A stretch of DNA of 64,000 nucleotides from the NCBI RefSeq assembly GCF_003386095.1, contig NZ_QREG01000028.1, positions 1 through 64,000 on the forward strand, in the 5' to 3' direction. The DNA is from Marinoscillum furvescens DSM 4134. Its GTDB lineage: Bacteria > Bacteroidota > Bacteroidia > Cytophagales > Cyclobacteriaceae. The translations under genes were made by a program, and so were the position numbers. Each line of letters opens with the position of its first letter. Within the stretch, counting starts at the first letter, position 1. Positions 34,463 to 44,017 of the stretch are shown here, piece by piece. The notes under the pieces were generated by a model. That model saw only the letters and a list, made by a program, of their open reading frames with translations, searched no databases and had not been told where the DNA came from.

Positions 34463-36442
34463 ATGAGATTAACTATCCTAATGCTTACCTCATTTTTGTC
34501 CCTTCAGGTAAGCGCACAAAAAGATTCCTTCAAGTTTGGTAAAGTCAGCAAAGAAGAGCTGCAAATGACCGAATGCCCATTTTACCCAGAGGCAAACGCT
34601 ATGATCCTGGGTGAAAAAGCCTTTTTGAGGTTTGAATACTCTGACCAAACCGGGTGGGGCTATCAATTAACCGTCACACGAAGAATCAAAGTTTTCAACA
34701 AGCTGGAAAAAGACATTGCCAATGTATCAATAGTAGTATATGATCCTGAATCAGGTGGTAGCAAAGAAGTGATTGCTAAAGTCAAGGGTTTCACATACAA
34801 CTTGCAAGATGGAAAAGTGGTGAAAAGCAAACTCACCAATTCGGAGGAATATTATACCCGCCTTAGCAAGTACAGAACTGAAAAAAGTTTCGCAATGCCC
34901 GATGTTCAAAACGGCTCTGTTTTCGAATACGAATACTTGCTCTCTTCAGATTTCATCTCAACCCTTCGCACCTGGCACTTTCAGCACGAGCTACCTACAG
35001 CGTACTCTCATTTTGATTATGTCCTGCCCGAATACTTCAACTATACGGTAAGCCAGGTTGGCAATGTAATACCTATAGAACATCACGAAGAAAACGCAAG
35101 GGAGTCCTTTAGCTACCGATGGACTTCTCAAGGCGCCCTGGGCCAATCACAATCTGGCACCAGCACGCTGGAGTCCAACAGTAGAAGGTACAATAAGACT
35201 GCCAGAAATGTACCACCAGTGGAAAATGAACCTTTTATGAATAATAAGGTAGACCTTCCTTCCAGGTTAGAATTCCAGCTGATGAGTGTAGAAATGCCCA
35301 ACAGCACTTTGAAAGTAGTGGCTGGAAGCTATGAGAAATTCAACAAAGAAATAATGGATTGGAGCAGCTTTGGTAAGACACTGGACAAAGGAAACTTCGC
35401 AAAAGACTTTGTAGCTACCTTGTCAGGTGATCAGGATACAAAAGCAATGGCCATCTACAACTGGCTAAGCAATCATTTTTCATACAACAACTACTATGGC
35501 TTTACTAGCTCCAGAGCGGGCCGACAGGCATTCAACTCAGCTGAAGGCTCGGTAGCAGACATTAACCTTTCTCTTGTGGCAGCATACCGCGAAGCGGGCC
35601 TCAATGCCCACCCAGTAATCCTAAGTACTCGAGGCAGCGGCTTACCACACCCTGTTTACCCTAACTACGAAGACTTCAACTATGTAGTGGCGGCAGTAGA
35701 AACTAGCAAAGGTTTCATACTCACAGATGCATCTACAAGCCTGAGCTTTGGCACCTTGCCAACAAGATGCCTGAATGGAAGAGGATGGATGGCCAAAGAA
35801 GGAGGTGGGCAATGGGTAACTTTAAAAGCCAATGCACAGCACTCTTTCCTTTCTTATAACAAACTGGAACTCAATGAAGGCGTGCTTTCTGGTAAGCTTA
35901 GTATCAAATACGGTGGATATTATGCCATAGATGAACGGAGCAAGTTGCGCAGCAAAGGCAGCGATGAATATGAACAGGATTTCTTTTCGAACAACTTTTC
36001 CTTTGATGTAACCTCTTTTGAGGTAAATGATGAGTCAAGAAACCTTCAGTGTTTTGCAGATATAGAGCATTCTTTAGGTGGTAGTGATGTACTATACATC
36101 AACCCCGTGACAATCGGGCTGGTTACAGAAAATCCTTTTAAACGAGAAGATCGGATGTCCTATATCGACCTTCCCTACCCTCAGGATAAGAAAATGATCA
36201 CAACTATCACCATTCCCGAGGGGTACTCAGCAGAGCTACCGGAACCTACAGTAGTCACCCTTCCTGAGAATTCAGGGAAATTCATGTACACAGCCACGAT
36301 AAATGGAAATACGATTTCTATCATGAGCAGCTTGAGGCTTCAGCGAACCATGTACGCTCCGAACGAATACGCTTACCTAAAATCGTTTTATCAACTCATG
36401 GCGGACAAGAACAATGAACTCATCGTATTGAAAAAGCTATGA
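34463..36442 (+). CDS. DUF3857/transglutaminase-like exported protein, catalytically degenerate
   Basis: A 659-residue exported protein with a signal peptide (MRLTILMLTSFLSLQVSAQ). An N-terminal DUF3857 domain (about 50-240) is followed by a transglutaminase-like fold (about 300-420) and a C-terminal beta region. The triad residues of true family enzymes are altered. Where the active sister gene has GDCKALS, this one has GSVADIN (Cys to Val), and the downstream His is replaced by Tyr in FNYVVAAVE; the Asp in LTDAST remains. It is therefore probably a pseudoenzyme or binding protein. Overlaps the sister gene by 4 bases. Confidence 0.85.
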   Translation: MRLTILMLTSFLSLQVSAQKDSFKFGKVSKEELQMTECPFYPEANAMILGEKAFLRFEYSDQTGWGYQLTVTRRIKVFNKLEKDIANVSIVVYDPESGGSKEVIAKVKGFTYNLQDGKVVKSKLTNSEEYYTRLSKYRTEKSFAMPDVQNGSVFEYEYLLSSDFISTLRTWHFQHELPTAYSHFDYVLPEYFNYTVSQVGNVIPIEHHEENARESFSYRWTSQGALGQSQSGTSTLESNSRRYNKTARNVPPVENEPFMNNKVDLPSRLEFQLMSVEMPNSTLKVVAGSYEKFNKEIMDWSSFGKTLDKGNFAKDFVATLSGDQDTKAMAIYNWLSNHFSYNNYYGFTSSRAGRQAFNSAEGSVADINLSLVAAYREAGLNAHPVILSTRGSGLPHPVYPNYEDFNYVVAAVETSKGFILTDASTSLSFGTLPTRCLNGRGWMAKEGGGQWVTLKANAQHSFLSYNKLELNEGVLSGKLSIKYGGYYAIDERSKLRSKGSDEYEQDFFSNNFSFDVTSFEVNDESRNLQCFADIEHSLGGSDVLYINPVTIGLVTENPFKREDRMSYIDLPYPQDKKMITTITIPEGYSAELPEPTVVTLPENSGKFMYTATINGNTISIMSSLRLQRTMYAPNEYAYLKSFYQLMADKNNELIVLKKL

Positions 36443-38334
36443 AAAATGTCATCATTACAATTTCACTGTTCTGCTGTCTTTCTTCCTATGGGCAGTTGGT
36501 GCTCAAAGACATTCCTGACTCCATAGCATCGGGAGCCAATTATGTGACACTTCACGATGAAACCGTATTTACTATAGAAAGTCTCAGTAAATCACACCTG
36601 GAGAGAACTTATCGAGTTGCCATTCTCAACAAATACGCCAAATCACAAGGGCGGATAAGCTTACAATATGACGACTTCACCACTATAGATCACGCAGAAA
36701 TACGGATACTTGACGCCAAGGGCAAGCAGAAAGAGCGTATCAAAACCAAAGATTTTGAAGATTATAGTGGCAAAGGCGGCAGCATGGCTTCCGATAGCCG
36801 CCTCTTATATTATCAGGTGGTGGAAAGTCACTATCCTTATATACTAGAAGTGAGTTATAAAATCAGCTACAAGGGGTCTATGTTTTACCCCTCCTGGACA
36901 GCACAAACGGGAGAAAAGCACGGCGTAATCTCCAAAACGCTTCAGGTAAATAGCTACAAACCGGACACCTTCCGGCACCTCAGCTCCGGCATAACCCCAA
37001 CCACTAGCAGCTCTGAAGACTACCCCTCAACAACCACCTGGGCTGTCAACAACCTAAAGCCCTTCAAATACGAATCATTTAGCTACGAAATAGACGTCTA
37101 CACCCCATCTGTCAGCCTCGCCCCAAACGAATTTGAAATGGACGGAGTAGTGGGCAATATGCGCACCTGGAAGGATTTTGGTGAATGGATGCTTAAACTA
37201 AACGAGCACCAAAACACCCTTACTGCTGATCAGTTGGTAGAATTTGAGCAGGTAATCAGACCTGATATGAGTACGGAGGAAAAAATCAAAGCCACTTACG
37301 AATACCTACAGCAAAACACTCGATATGTGAGTATTCAGCTCGGAATTGGTGGATGGAAGCCCTTCGAATCTGGATTTGTGCATGCGAACAAGTATGGGGA
37401 CTGTAAAGCGCTCTCTTTTTACACGCAATCACTGTTAGAGCATATTGGTATCGAGTCTTATTACACCTTAATCCGAGCAAGGAGCAGTGCATCTGCAATC
37501 GATCCTACTTTTCCCAATGCACACTTCAATCATGCCATACTCACCGTGCCATTAGAGAAGGATACGCTTTGGCTTGAGTGTACTTCTCAAACGAATCCAT
37601 TTGCCTATCAAGGTACGTTTACCAGCGGTCGGTATGCACTTATGGTAATCCCAGGCAATAGTCAGTTGGTAAAAACAAAAACCTATACGACTGATGAAAA
37701 CCTTCAGGCAAGCAAAATTGCTATGACCATGAACCTGGATGGATCAGCTGACGTGACGTTATCCAGAACCTACCGGGGATTGGAAATCGAAAATGATGGA
37801 TTCGACGAAGCATGTCTGGAGCCCGAGTCAAAACAACGCGATTGGTTTGTAGACGAGCACTCGTGGGGCACTATTGAGCTCAATGATCTCAAACTTACCT
37901 CTCCCAGCAAATCTGCAGTACCTACCGGGGTCATGGAATCGAGTTTTAAACTAGAAAATGCAGCGACAAAAAATGGTAACAGATTCTTTTTTGAGCCGTT
38001 ACAGTTTTCCAATGTTTCCTATTACAAGCTTCACGACATAGACCGGCAAGTGCCTGTAGAAATCCGATATGGATATGCTCAGGCAGACACCATAGCGATT
38101 GATTTACCCATCAGCCTCCACACGGAGTACTTACCCAAAAGCCATGAAATCGATAGTGAGTTTGGAACCTACTCTGTTTCATTCGAAAAGAAACAGCAGC
38201 AAATTCAGATCATTCGCCACTTCGAATTAAACAGTGGCACCTTCGCACCAGAAACCTACAGCGAATTTAGAAGCTTTATCAAGGAGGTCCAGAAAGAAGA
38301 TCGCAAACGGCTCGTGCTGATTGACAAAACCTAG
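36439..38334 (+). CDS. DUF3857/transglutaminase-like exported protein with intact triad
   Basis: A 631-residue exported protein (signal MKNVIITISLFCCLSSYGQ). DUF3857 lies at about 55-220 and the transglutaminase-like core at about 280-380, with the Cys in KYGDCKALSFY (about 318) and His in HFNHAIL (about 358); the third acidic residue appears as Glu in LWLECTSQT. Members are common next to cell-surface genes in Bacteroidota; they may cleave or crosslink a periplasmic polypeptide, but no reaction is known. The ATG overlaps the stop of the first copy (ATGA). Confidence 0.88.
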   Translation: MKNVIITISLFCCLSSYGQLVLKDIPDSIASGANYVTLHDETVFTIESLSKSHLERTYRVAILNKYAKSQGRISLQYDDFTTIDHAEIRILDAKGKQKERIKTKDFEDYSGKGGSMASDSRLLYYQVVESHYPYILEVSYKISYKGSMFYPSWTAQTGEKHGVISKTLQVNSYKPDTFRHLSSGITPTTSSSEDYPSTTTWAVNNLKPFKYESFSYEIDVYTPSVSLAPNEFEMDGVVGNMRTWKDFGEWMLKLNEHQNTLTADQLVEFEQVIRPDMSTEEKIKATYEYLQQNTRYVSIQLGIGGWKPFESGFVHANKYGDCKALSFYTQSLLEHIGIESYYTLIRARSSASAIDPTFPNAHFNHAILTVPLEKDTLWLECTSQTNPFAYQGTFTSGRYALMVIPGNSQLVKTKTYTTDENLQASKIAMTMNLDGSADVTLSRTYRGLEIENDGFDEACLEPESKQRDWFVDEHSWGTIELNDLKLTSPSKSAVPTGVMESSFKLENAATKNGNRFFFEPLQFSNVSYYKLHDIDRQVPVEIRYGYAQADTIAIDLPISLHTEYLPKSHEIDSEFGTYSVSFEKKQQQIQIIRHFELNSGTFAPETYSEFRSFIKEVQKEDRKRLVLIDKT

Positions 38335-38494
38335 ACTTACCATTTTGATAAATCTCACTCCATAGTACCTGATGATTTTAGCACTTTAGCAATCACAAAT
38401 TACGTCCAGTTTAAGCTTTGGTGAAGTTGCCATAATAGCATTTGAAGTAGTTGTTCTCAATGCTTCCTTTGCTATTAAACTTTTCCAACCGTCA

Positions 38495-39058
38495 ATGAAG
38501 TACACGACAATATTCATGTTGCTCTGGATGTGCCATTCACTCTGTGGCCAGACCTTTGATGCCAACAGCAAAGTGACGGGCACCCTCAAAACTACTGAAG
38601 GCAAATATGAAGGGCTAGTGGACATAAACCTCAAACTAAATCAGGTGCTTTGGTCCAGGGATAACTCCTCTAAAATTTTTGGTGCTCGCCAGATCAAAGA
38701 AGCAAAGCTCCAGTTTCCCGATGGCTCTCAAAAAATTTATGTAGGGCATGAACTGGGCAATGACCACTATCTCTTTGAGGCCCTGGCCTACGGCAAAACG
38801 ATTGTGCTTTTTAAAGAAGGCTTGACAAAAGATCAGGTCACAGGAGCACTTTACCCTCCATTCTTTACCATAGAGAAGAACAAACTCAAACCTCTGGAAC
38901 GTAAAAAAGACATCCTGGAGGTTTTTGGAGGGGACTCCAAATGGATGCACCAATTTATCAAAAACCGCAACCTGGACCTGGCCAGCAAATCTGATATCGA
39001 AAAGGCATTCGATTATTACAACGGCACGTTTGAAGCCACCAATCCTACTTCACCATAA
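38495..39058 (+). CDS. Hypothetical exported protein
   Basis: A 187-residue protein with a signal peptide (MKYTTIFMLLWMCHSLCGQ, cleaved before TFDA). The mature part is beta-rich with a GTLKTTEGKYEGLVD start, FPDGSQKIYVGHELG, and a helical end. I do not recognise a family. It sits 160 bases after the DUF3857 pair and 55 bases before the lipoprotein glycosidase on the same strand, so may belong to that envelope group. Confidence 0.7.
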   Translation: MKYTTIFMLLWMCHSLCGQTFDANSKVTGTLKTTEGKYEGLVDINLKLNQVLWSRDNSSKIFGARQIKEAKLQFPDGSQKIYVGHELGNDHYLFEALAYGKTIVLFKEGLTKDQVTGALYPPFFTIEKNKLKPLERKKDILEVFGGDSKWMHQFIKNRNLDLASKSDIEKAFDYYNGTFEATNPTSP

Positions 39059-39113
39059 GCTCCATTGGCATACATTCTATATCTTCGTTTTCAGGTATAA
39101 AGTATAGAGAAGT

Positions 39114-41441
39114 ATGAAATGGATAGTATTTGCGCTGCTGGCAGGGCTAGTGGCATGCAACAGTGCGCCCAAAGGTCCCAAAACCCTCAGTCAGACATTG
39201 GCAGACCTTCCGTCAGTTACCGGTAAAAGTGATTACCTCTCTTCACCGTATGTAGCCGCTGGCGACCGGCTCTACGTAGTAGGGCATCAGGATGGTACTT
39301 TCCCAGATTTGGGGTGGCACGTAACCGGAGAAATGGGCGGCATTTGGAATCACCCCATAAAACTACTTGACGGTTTTGCGCTGAGTATTACTCAAGACTC
39401 TACTTACTGCCTGCCTCCGGCGCTGCAGTTTATCAATTACCCCTTGGCCAACCAGCATATTTACCAGCTCCCTGATTTTGAAGTAGTGCGGACACAGTTT
39501 GTTCCAGACAGCCTTGAAGGAGTCGTAGTAGAATACCTGTTCAGGAAAATAAAAACTTCACAAAAGCTGAATGTTTCGTTCACTGCCCTGATAGACCTCA
39601 GGCCAGTTTGGCTAGCCGACAGCCTCAACATACAGGACGGTGCCGATCAGGTGTCATTCGACATTGCAAATGGGCTACTGGCCAAAGACAGCCTAAACCC
39701 CTGGTATGTAGCCGTAAAAAGCAGCGTAGAATCAGCGCCACGTTCAGTCACAGCCTGCGCCAACTCTAGACGAGGAAAAGGCGTAGACGCCTCGTTAAAC
39801 TCAACCTTAATGCTGAATGAGGGCAAGGAAACAGTCATCACCTATTACATCGGAGGTTCTTATCAATCAGAAGATGCAGCACACGAAACGCTCAACCACC
39901 TAAGCACGCAAAGCATAGCCCTTCTGACCAAAAAGAAAGCCAAATATGAAAAGCTTACGCAAACTGCAAAGCTAAGCGTACCTGACGAGCGTATCGAGCA
40001 GATGTACCGGTGGACCAAGTATAACACTGACTGGCTGATGCGCGATGTGCCAGAAATCGGCCGAGGACTTTCTGCAGGGATTCCAGACTACCCGTGGTGG
40101 TTTGGCACCGACAACACATACGCCCTTCAAGGCCTGCTCGCTACCGGTCAGCATCAAGAGGTGAAAAACACCCTACAACTAATCATAGAGCTTTCAGGAA
40201 GGGTTAACGACAATGGAAAAATCATGCACGAGGCAAGTACCAATGGTGTGGTTTTTAACCCGGGCAACCTCAACACTACCCCTTATTTCATTCATCTTTT
40301 ATGGAAATATTACTTGTGGACAGGAGACTTGGCGTTTCTACAAAAACACTACCAGCTCGTAAAAGACGGACTACTTTGGGTCGAATCACAAGACAAAGAT
40401 GGGAATGGGTTTCCTGATGGTGCGGGTATGATGGAAATACACGGACTGCACTCTGAGATGATCGACGTAGTAGCCTACACGCAAGCCGCCTATGCTGCGG
40501 CCAGCAATATGGCCGAATTGTTTGGCGAACCAAAACTTGCCGCTCAATACGCTGCGAAGGCTACTCTGCTAAAAGAAGAAATCAACACCACCTGGTGGGT
40601 AGCTGATGCCAATTCATTCGCAGACTTCAGAGCTACCCGAGCCCAAGCCATCAAACTGATAGATGACGCAATCGTACGTGCTGATACGATTAATAAGCCC
40701 TGGGCCATCGCTGAGCTGCAACGCACCCAAGACCGTGTAGCACGCCTCCGCGACAATAGAACGCGCGGGTTTGTGGTGCATCACAACTGGGTAGTAAACA
40801 CCCCTATGGAAATAGGAATAGCAGATCCTGAGAAAGCCAAAGCAGCCCTGGTCACCGCTAGAAACTACACCAATAAATTTGGCATGTATGTAACTGGCAT
40901 AGATCGTGACGAAAACCAGGAACAATCGTCCAAATGGAAGGCCTTTAGCTATGTGGGGGCGGTTATGACTTTACCTACCGGTGTACAAGCAATAGCCGAA
41001 GCACGCTATGGGCGGCCTGAGCACTCACTCGCATACCTAAAGATGCTTGCGAATGGATTTAGCTATGCGCTCCCCGGGTCTATGTATGAAGTAAGTCCGG
41101 ATTATGGCATGATCGCTCAGGCATGGAATAGCTACGCGGTAGCCACACCTATTATTGAACATCTTTTTGGTATCGAACCAAACGCTGGCGAAAAGCGCAT
41201 TACCATCACTCCAAACTTCCCACCAGCATGGCAGCAAGCGAGCATAGCCAATGTAAAAATTGGTGACAACAGCCTCACGATAGAAAAAAATGGCAGTCAA
41301 TTAAGCATCAAACAAACGCTTCCGGATTGGACCATTACAGTGAAAACCCACAATGGACAAGCCACGCTTAGCACTGACAAAATAGCAAACAAGAAAAACC
41401 AGGTGAGCTTTAGTGGCACCGAAAAGATTGTCCACCTATGA
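39114..41441 (+). CDS. Lipoprotein glycosidase, glycogen-debranching-like (alpha/alpha)6 barrel
   Basis: A 775-residue lipoprotein (signal KWIVFALLAGLVAC, lipid-bearing Cys at residue 15). An N-terminal beta domain (about 40-290) is followed by an (alpha/alpha)6 barrel (about 310-690) with DYPWWFGTDNTYALQGLL, GKIMHEAST and DKDGNGFPDGAGMMEIHG, as in amylo-alpha-1,6-glucosidase/GH15-63-like enzymes, and a small C-terminal beta domain. The acidic catalytic pair cannot be named with confidence. Anchored in a membrane it would act on surface or periplasmic oligosaccharides. No SusC/D or other polysaccharide-use genes are adjacent. Confidence 0.8.
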   Translation: MKWIVFALLAGLVACNSAPKGPKTLSQTLADLPSVTGKSDYLSSPYVAAGDRLYVVGHQDGTFPDLGWHVTGEMGGIWNHPIKLLDGFALSITQDSTYCLPPALQFINYPLANQHIYQLPDFEVVRTQFVPDSLEGVVVEYLFRKIKTSQKLNVSFTALIDLRPVWLADSLNIQDGADQVSFDIANGLLAKDSLNPWYVAVKSSVESAPRSVTACANSRRGKGVDASLNSTLMLNEGKETVITYYIGGSYQSEDAAHETLNHLSTQSIALLTKKKAKYEKLTQTAKLSVPDERIEQMYRWTKYNTDWLMRDVPEIGRGLSAGIPDYPWWFGTDNTYALQGLLATGQHQEVKNTLQLIIELSGRVNDNGKIMHEASTNGVVFNPGNLNTTPYFIHLLWKYYLWTGDLAFLQKHYQLVKDGLLWVESQDKDGNGFPDGAGMMEIHGLHSEMIDVVAYTQAAYAAASNMAELFGEPKLAAQYAAKATLLKEEINTTWWVADANSFADFRATRAQAIKLIDDAIVRADTINKPWAIAELQRTQDRVARLRDNRTRGFVVHHNWVVNTPMEIGIADPEKAKAALVTARNYTNKFGMYVTGIDRDENQEQSSKWKAFSYVGAVMTLPTGVQAIAEARYGRPEHSLAYLKMLANGFSYALPGSMYEVSPDYGMIAQAWNSYAVATPIIEHLFGIEPNAGEKRITITPNFPPAWQQASIANVKIGDNSLTIEKNGSQLSIKQTLPDWTITVKTHNGQATLSTDKIANKKNQVSFSGTEKIVHL

Positions 41442-41478
41442 GTAATTTGAAAAATATACGGCGTATGGAGGTAAGCAC

Positions 41479-41486
41479 TACCTTTG
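41479..41486 (+). promoter_or_regulatory. -7 element before the EamA gene
   Basis: TACCTTTG matches TAnnTTTG and ends 7 bases before the ATG, so the predicted leader is a few bases at most. Confidence 0.4.
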
Positions 41487-41493
41487 CACGCTT

Positions 41494-42366
41494 ATGAACA
41501 CCCAACTCTCCCATTTTCTTCAGCTAGGCCTGGCCATTGTAGTGATGTCAAGTTCAGGCACACTGGGCCGCTATATCGATATGTCTCCGCCTGTTACCAT
41601 TTGGGTTCGGTGCGTGATAGGGGCTGTGGCATTATATGCCGTGCTCAAGGTATTTGGAATAGATACCAGCCCTGGATCTAGGAGAAATTATGGGTCGTTG
41701 ATCCTTAGTGCACTCTTACTGGGAGCTCATTGGGTTACTTATTTCTTTGCTCTGCAATACTCCAATGTAGCTATCGGAATGCTCGCTCTATTCACGTATC
41801 CTGTGATGACTGCACTCTTAGAGCCAATTATACTAAAAACCCCGTTTCAAAAACTGAGCATAGTACTGGCCATCGTAGCTTTTGCAGGTGTAGCCATGCT
41901 TGTCCCTGAACTTACCTTCGAAAACAACTTTACCTTCGGTATCACCCTGGGAGTCCTCTCTGCACTGTTTTACTCGCTCAGAAACATTATGCTCAAGAAA
42001 AAAGTAAGTGGCCAGAGTGGAATCACCCTAATGTTTTATCAGCTGTTGGTTATCTCATTGGTATTGTGGCCAGTGCTCTTTCTGGAAGAGAGTTCTTTCA
42101 TGACAAGCTTTCAAGCCAATTGGCAGGGAATACTCATTCTTGGATTGTTTACAACTGCTACTGGTCATACGCTATTCGTACTGAGTTTTAAAAATTTTTC
42201 TATCAGCACCGTTAGCATTATCAGTTCATTAACGCCTTTGATAGGAATTTTTCTAGGCTATATCTTCCTGAACGAGGTGCCCGCGGGCAAAACACTTTTT
42301 GGCGGATTCTTGATTTTCATCACAGTAATAGCCGAGAGTATCCACTCTGTCCGTAGCAGCAAATAA
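41494..42366 (+). CDS. EamA/DMT-family transporter
   Basis: A 290-residue inner-membrane protein with ten predicted helices in two EamA repeats (the first begins near GLAIVVMSSSGTLGRYI, the second near GITLGVLSALFYSLRNI). The end of each repeat has the family look (GVAMLVPEL; LGYIFLNEVPAGKTLFGG). DMT transporters usually export amino acids or other small metabolites. Monocistronic, with a -7 element just before its start. Confidence 0.9.
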   Translation: MNTQLSHFLQLGLAIVVMSSSGTLGRYIDMSPPVTIWVRCVIGAVALYAVLKVFGIDTSPGSRRNYGSLILSALLLGAHWVTYFFALQYSNVAIGMLALFTYPVMTALLEPIILKTPFQKLSIVLAIVAFAGVAMLVPELTFENNFTFGITLGVLSALFYSLRNIMLKKKVSGQSGITLMFYQLLVISLVLWPVLFLEESSFMTSFQANWQGILILGLFTTATGHTLFVLSFKNFSISTVSIISSLTPLIGIFLGYIFLNEVPAGKTLFGGFLIFITVIAESIHSVRSSK

Positions 42367-42489
42367 CTCCCTCACCATTTCTTTCTTCAGGTAGAACCAA
42401 CGATTCTCCCTGATTATCAGTACGATACAGTAAATTAGCTACTTATTAAGTATATTACCGGTATGTTTCAATAAAAATTATGTATACCG

Positions 42490-42663
42490 ATGAAAAATTT
42501 ATTTAAAACACTCACTTTCGTTTTCGTTGTTTCACTTATAGCTCCGGCATGTGCTCCTGATGATGATTTTAACGACATGGTAGTAGCGTCTGAGCTTGAT
42601 CAGTCAACCACAGCGTCTACTAATGACAAAGAAGAAGAACAAGAGAAACCAGGCGGAAATTAA
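42490..42663 (+). CDS. Small predicted lipoprotein, 57 residues
   Basis: ATG ORF with a signal ending in LIAPAC (Cys at about residue 21), followed by APDDDFNDM, an acidic stretch like the lipoprotein export signal that sends Bacteroidota lipoproteins to the surface. The rest is a Ser/Thr/Glu-rich unstructured tail (TTASTNDKEEEQEK). The -3/-1 positions do not fit the ideal lipobox, so processing is uncertain. It is followed by a very strong terminator, which argues it is really transcribed. No family recognised. Confidence 0.65.
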   Translation: MKNLFKTLTFVFVVSLIAPACAPDDDFNDMVVASELDQSTTASTNDKEEEQEKPGGN

Positions 42664-42697
42664 TCCCGTTCACACGTGTATTTCGTCTAAAACTGTG

Positions 42698-42727
42698 AAA
42701 AAGACGAGCTTAAAAGCTCGTCTTTTT
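42698..42727 (+). terminator. Strong 14-bp stem terminator
   Basis: AAAAAGACGAGCTT (42698-42711) pairs with AAGCTCGTCTTTTT (42714-42727) around a 2-base AA gap (the practical loop is larger). Ends the small lipoprotein gene. Confidence 0.85.
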
Positions 42728-42769
42728 CTATATTAGCGAATAACGTTAACCTGTTCACTTATAATTTTC

Positions 42770-44017
42770 GTGCAAAAGCTCATCCCCATACTTGCCTTTT
42801 TGCTAGTTGCGCCTTTTACAGCAATTAGTTCCAATGCCATCGAGGCATTGCATGAGGAAGCTTATGGGCTACTGGATGATGCCCCCGACCGGGCCATGCA
42901 ACTAGCCGATGAAGCTTTGAGACTGGCAGAGCGAGCCAATGACAACTACCTTCAAGGACAGTCCCTATTTATCAAAGCCTACCTCTACCGGCAAAAGGAC
43001 GACATGGGCAAGGCTTTTGTAATCAACCTCGAAGCCCTGGAAGTATTTAAGCGCTCATCCGAACCTAAAGCACTTGAAAGCCGAGTAAAGGTGCTACTCA
43101 ATACCGGCGAAATCCTTAAAAAGCATCACGTATATGCGCAAGCGATTAAATACTACAACGAAGGGATTGCACTTGCCAAAAACGAGGATTGGAAAAGACG
43201 ACTGGTTAAACTTCACTACAATAAGGCAAGCGCATTGCATGATTTTGGCAACTTAGAAGAAGCGCTCGAAGAAGTGGATATTGCCAAAGGCATTGCCGAA
43301 GAGCTAAATGACGAACTGCGGATCATCCGGTGCTTAAACCAACGAGGGCTTATTCTCAAGGACATGAAAGCATACGATGCTGCCAGAACGTCCTTTCAGG
43401 AAATCATTAACTATCCATTCAGCGAAATTTCGGGAGACGTACACATAGGGCGTGCCTGGCACAATATCGGGGTGACTTACTCTGATGAGGGCAGGCTATC
43501 GGGAGCTCGTCTGGCGTATGAAGAAGCCCTACCCTGGCGCACAGATGACCGGTCATTATTTTTGACATATGCTGATTTATCAAGGGTCTATATGGACCTC
43601 AAGCTTACTGCCAGAGCCCAGGAAACAGCCGCACTTGCCCTTCCGCTCTACGAAAAACAAACACTGCTACCCGAGAACTATGAGTTCTTCAATACCTACT
43701 CTCAAATTGCCTTCCTTACTGGAGACATGGCAGGTAGCCATGAGTACTCACAACGATACATTGCTGAAAACCGGAAGTTTCTGATGCTTCAGGAAGAGAT
43801 CCTTCAAGTGAAAGATCAGTACAAGATGGAAGTGCTGGCCGCCGGGTTCTTTACCGAACAACAAGCCAACAAAACCAGAAGCCAGCTTCAAAACTACCTT
43901 TGGTTGAGCGTCTTATTTTTCACATTGATTATCATCTTTGGCAAGATCAAACAGCGGCTCAATCGCTATCAGCTCAAAAAGCAAATCCTTAAAATTCACG
44001 AAGATAGTTCTGTATAG
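42770..44017 (+). CDS. TPR repeat membrane protein without output domain
   Basis: A 415-residue protein with a signal peptide (QKLIPILAFLLVAPFTAISS), about six TPR units (HEEAYGLLDDAPDRAMQLADEALRL through LPENYEFFNTYSQIAFLTGD) and one C-terminal helix (LWLSVLFFTLIIIFGKI) with a short basic tail. The layout is that of Bacteroidota TPR sensors, in which a LuxR HTH or a histidine kinase normally follows the membrane helix. Here the chain stops about 25 residues later, so the output domain has been lost or is supplied by a partner. GTG start. Confidence 0.8.
   Translation: MQKLIPILAFLLVAPFTAISSNAIEALHEEAYGLLDDAPDRAMQLADEALRLAERANDNYLQGQSLFIKAYLYRQKDDMGKAFVINLEALEVFKRSSEPKALESRVKVLLNTGEILKKHHVYAQAIKYYNEGIALAKNEDWKRRLVKLHYNKASALHDFGNLEEALEEVDIAKGIAEELNDELRIIRCLNQRGLILKDMKAYDAARTSFQEIINYPFSEISGDVHIGRAWHNIGVTYSDEGRLSGARLAYEEALPWRTDDRSLFLTYADLSRVYMDLKLTARAQETAALALPLYEKQTLLPENYEFFNTYSQIAFLTGDMAGSHEYSQRYIAENRKFLMLQEEILQVKDQYKMEVLAAGFFTEQQANKTRSQLQNYLWLSVLFFTLIIIFGKIKQRLNRYQLKKQILKIHEDSSV

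Noticed and set aside
38386-38634. 82-residue open frame on the minus strand
   Set aside because: Overlaps the start of an exported protein on the plus strand and shows no signal, motif or start context.
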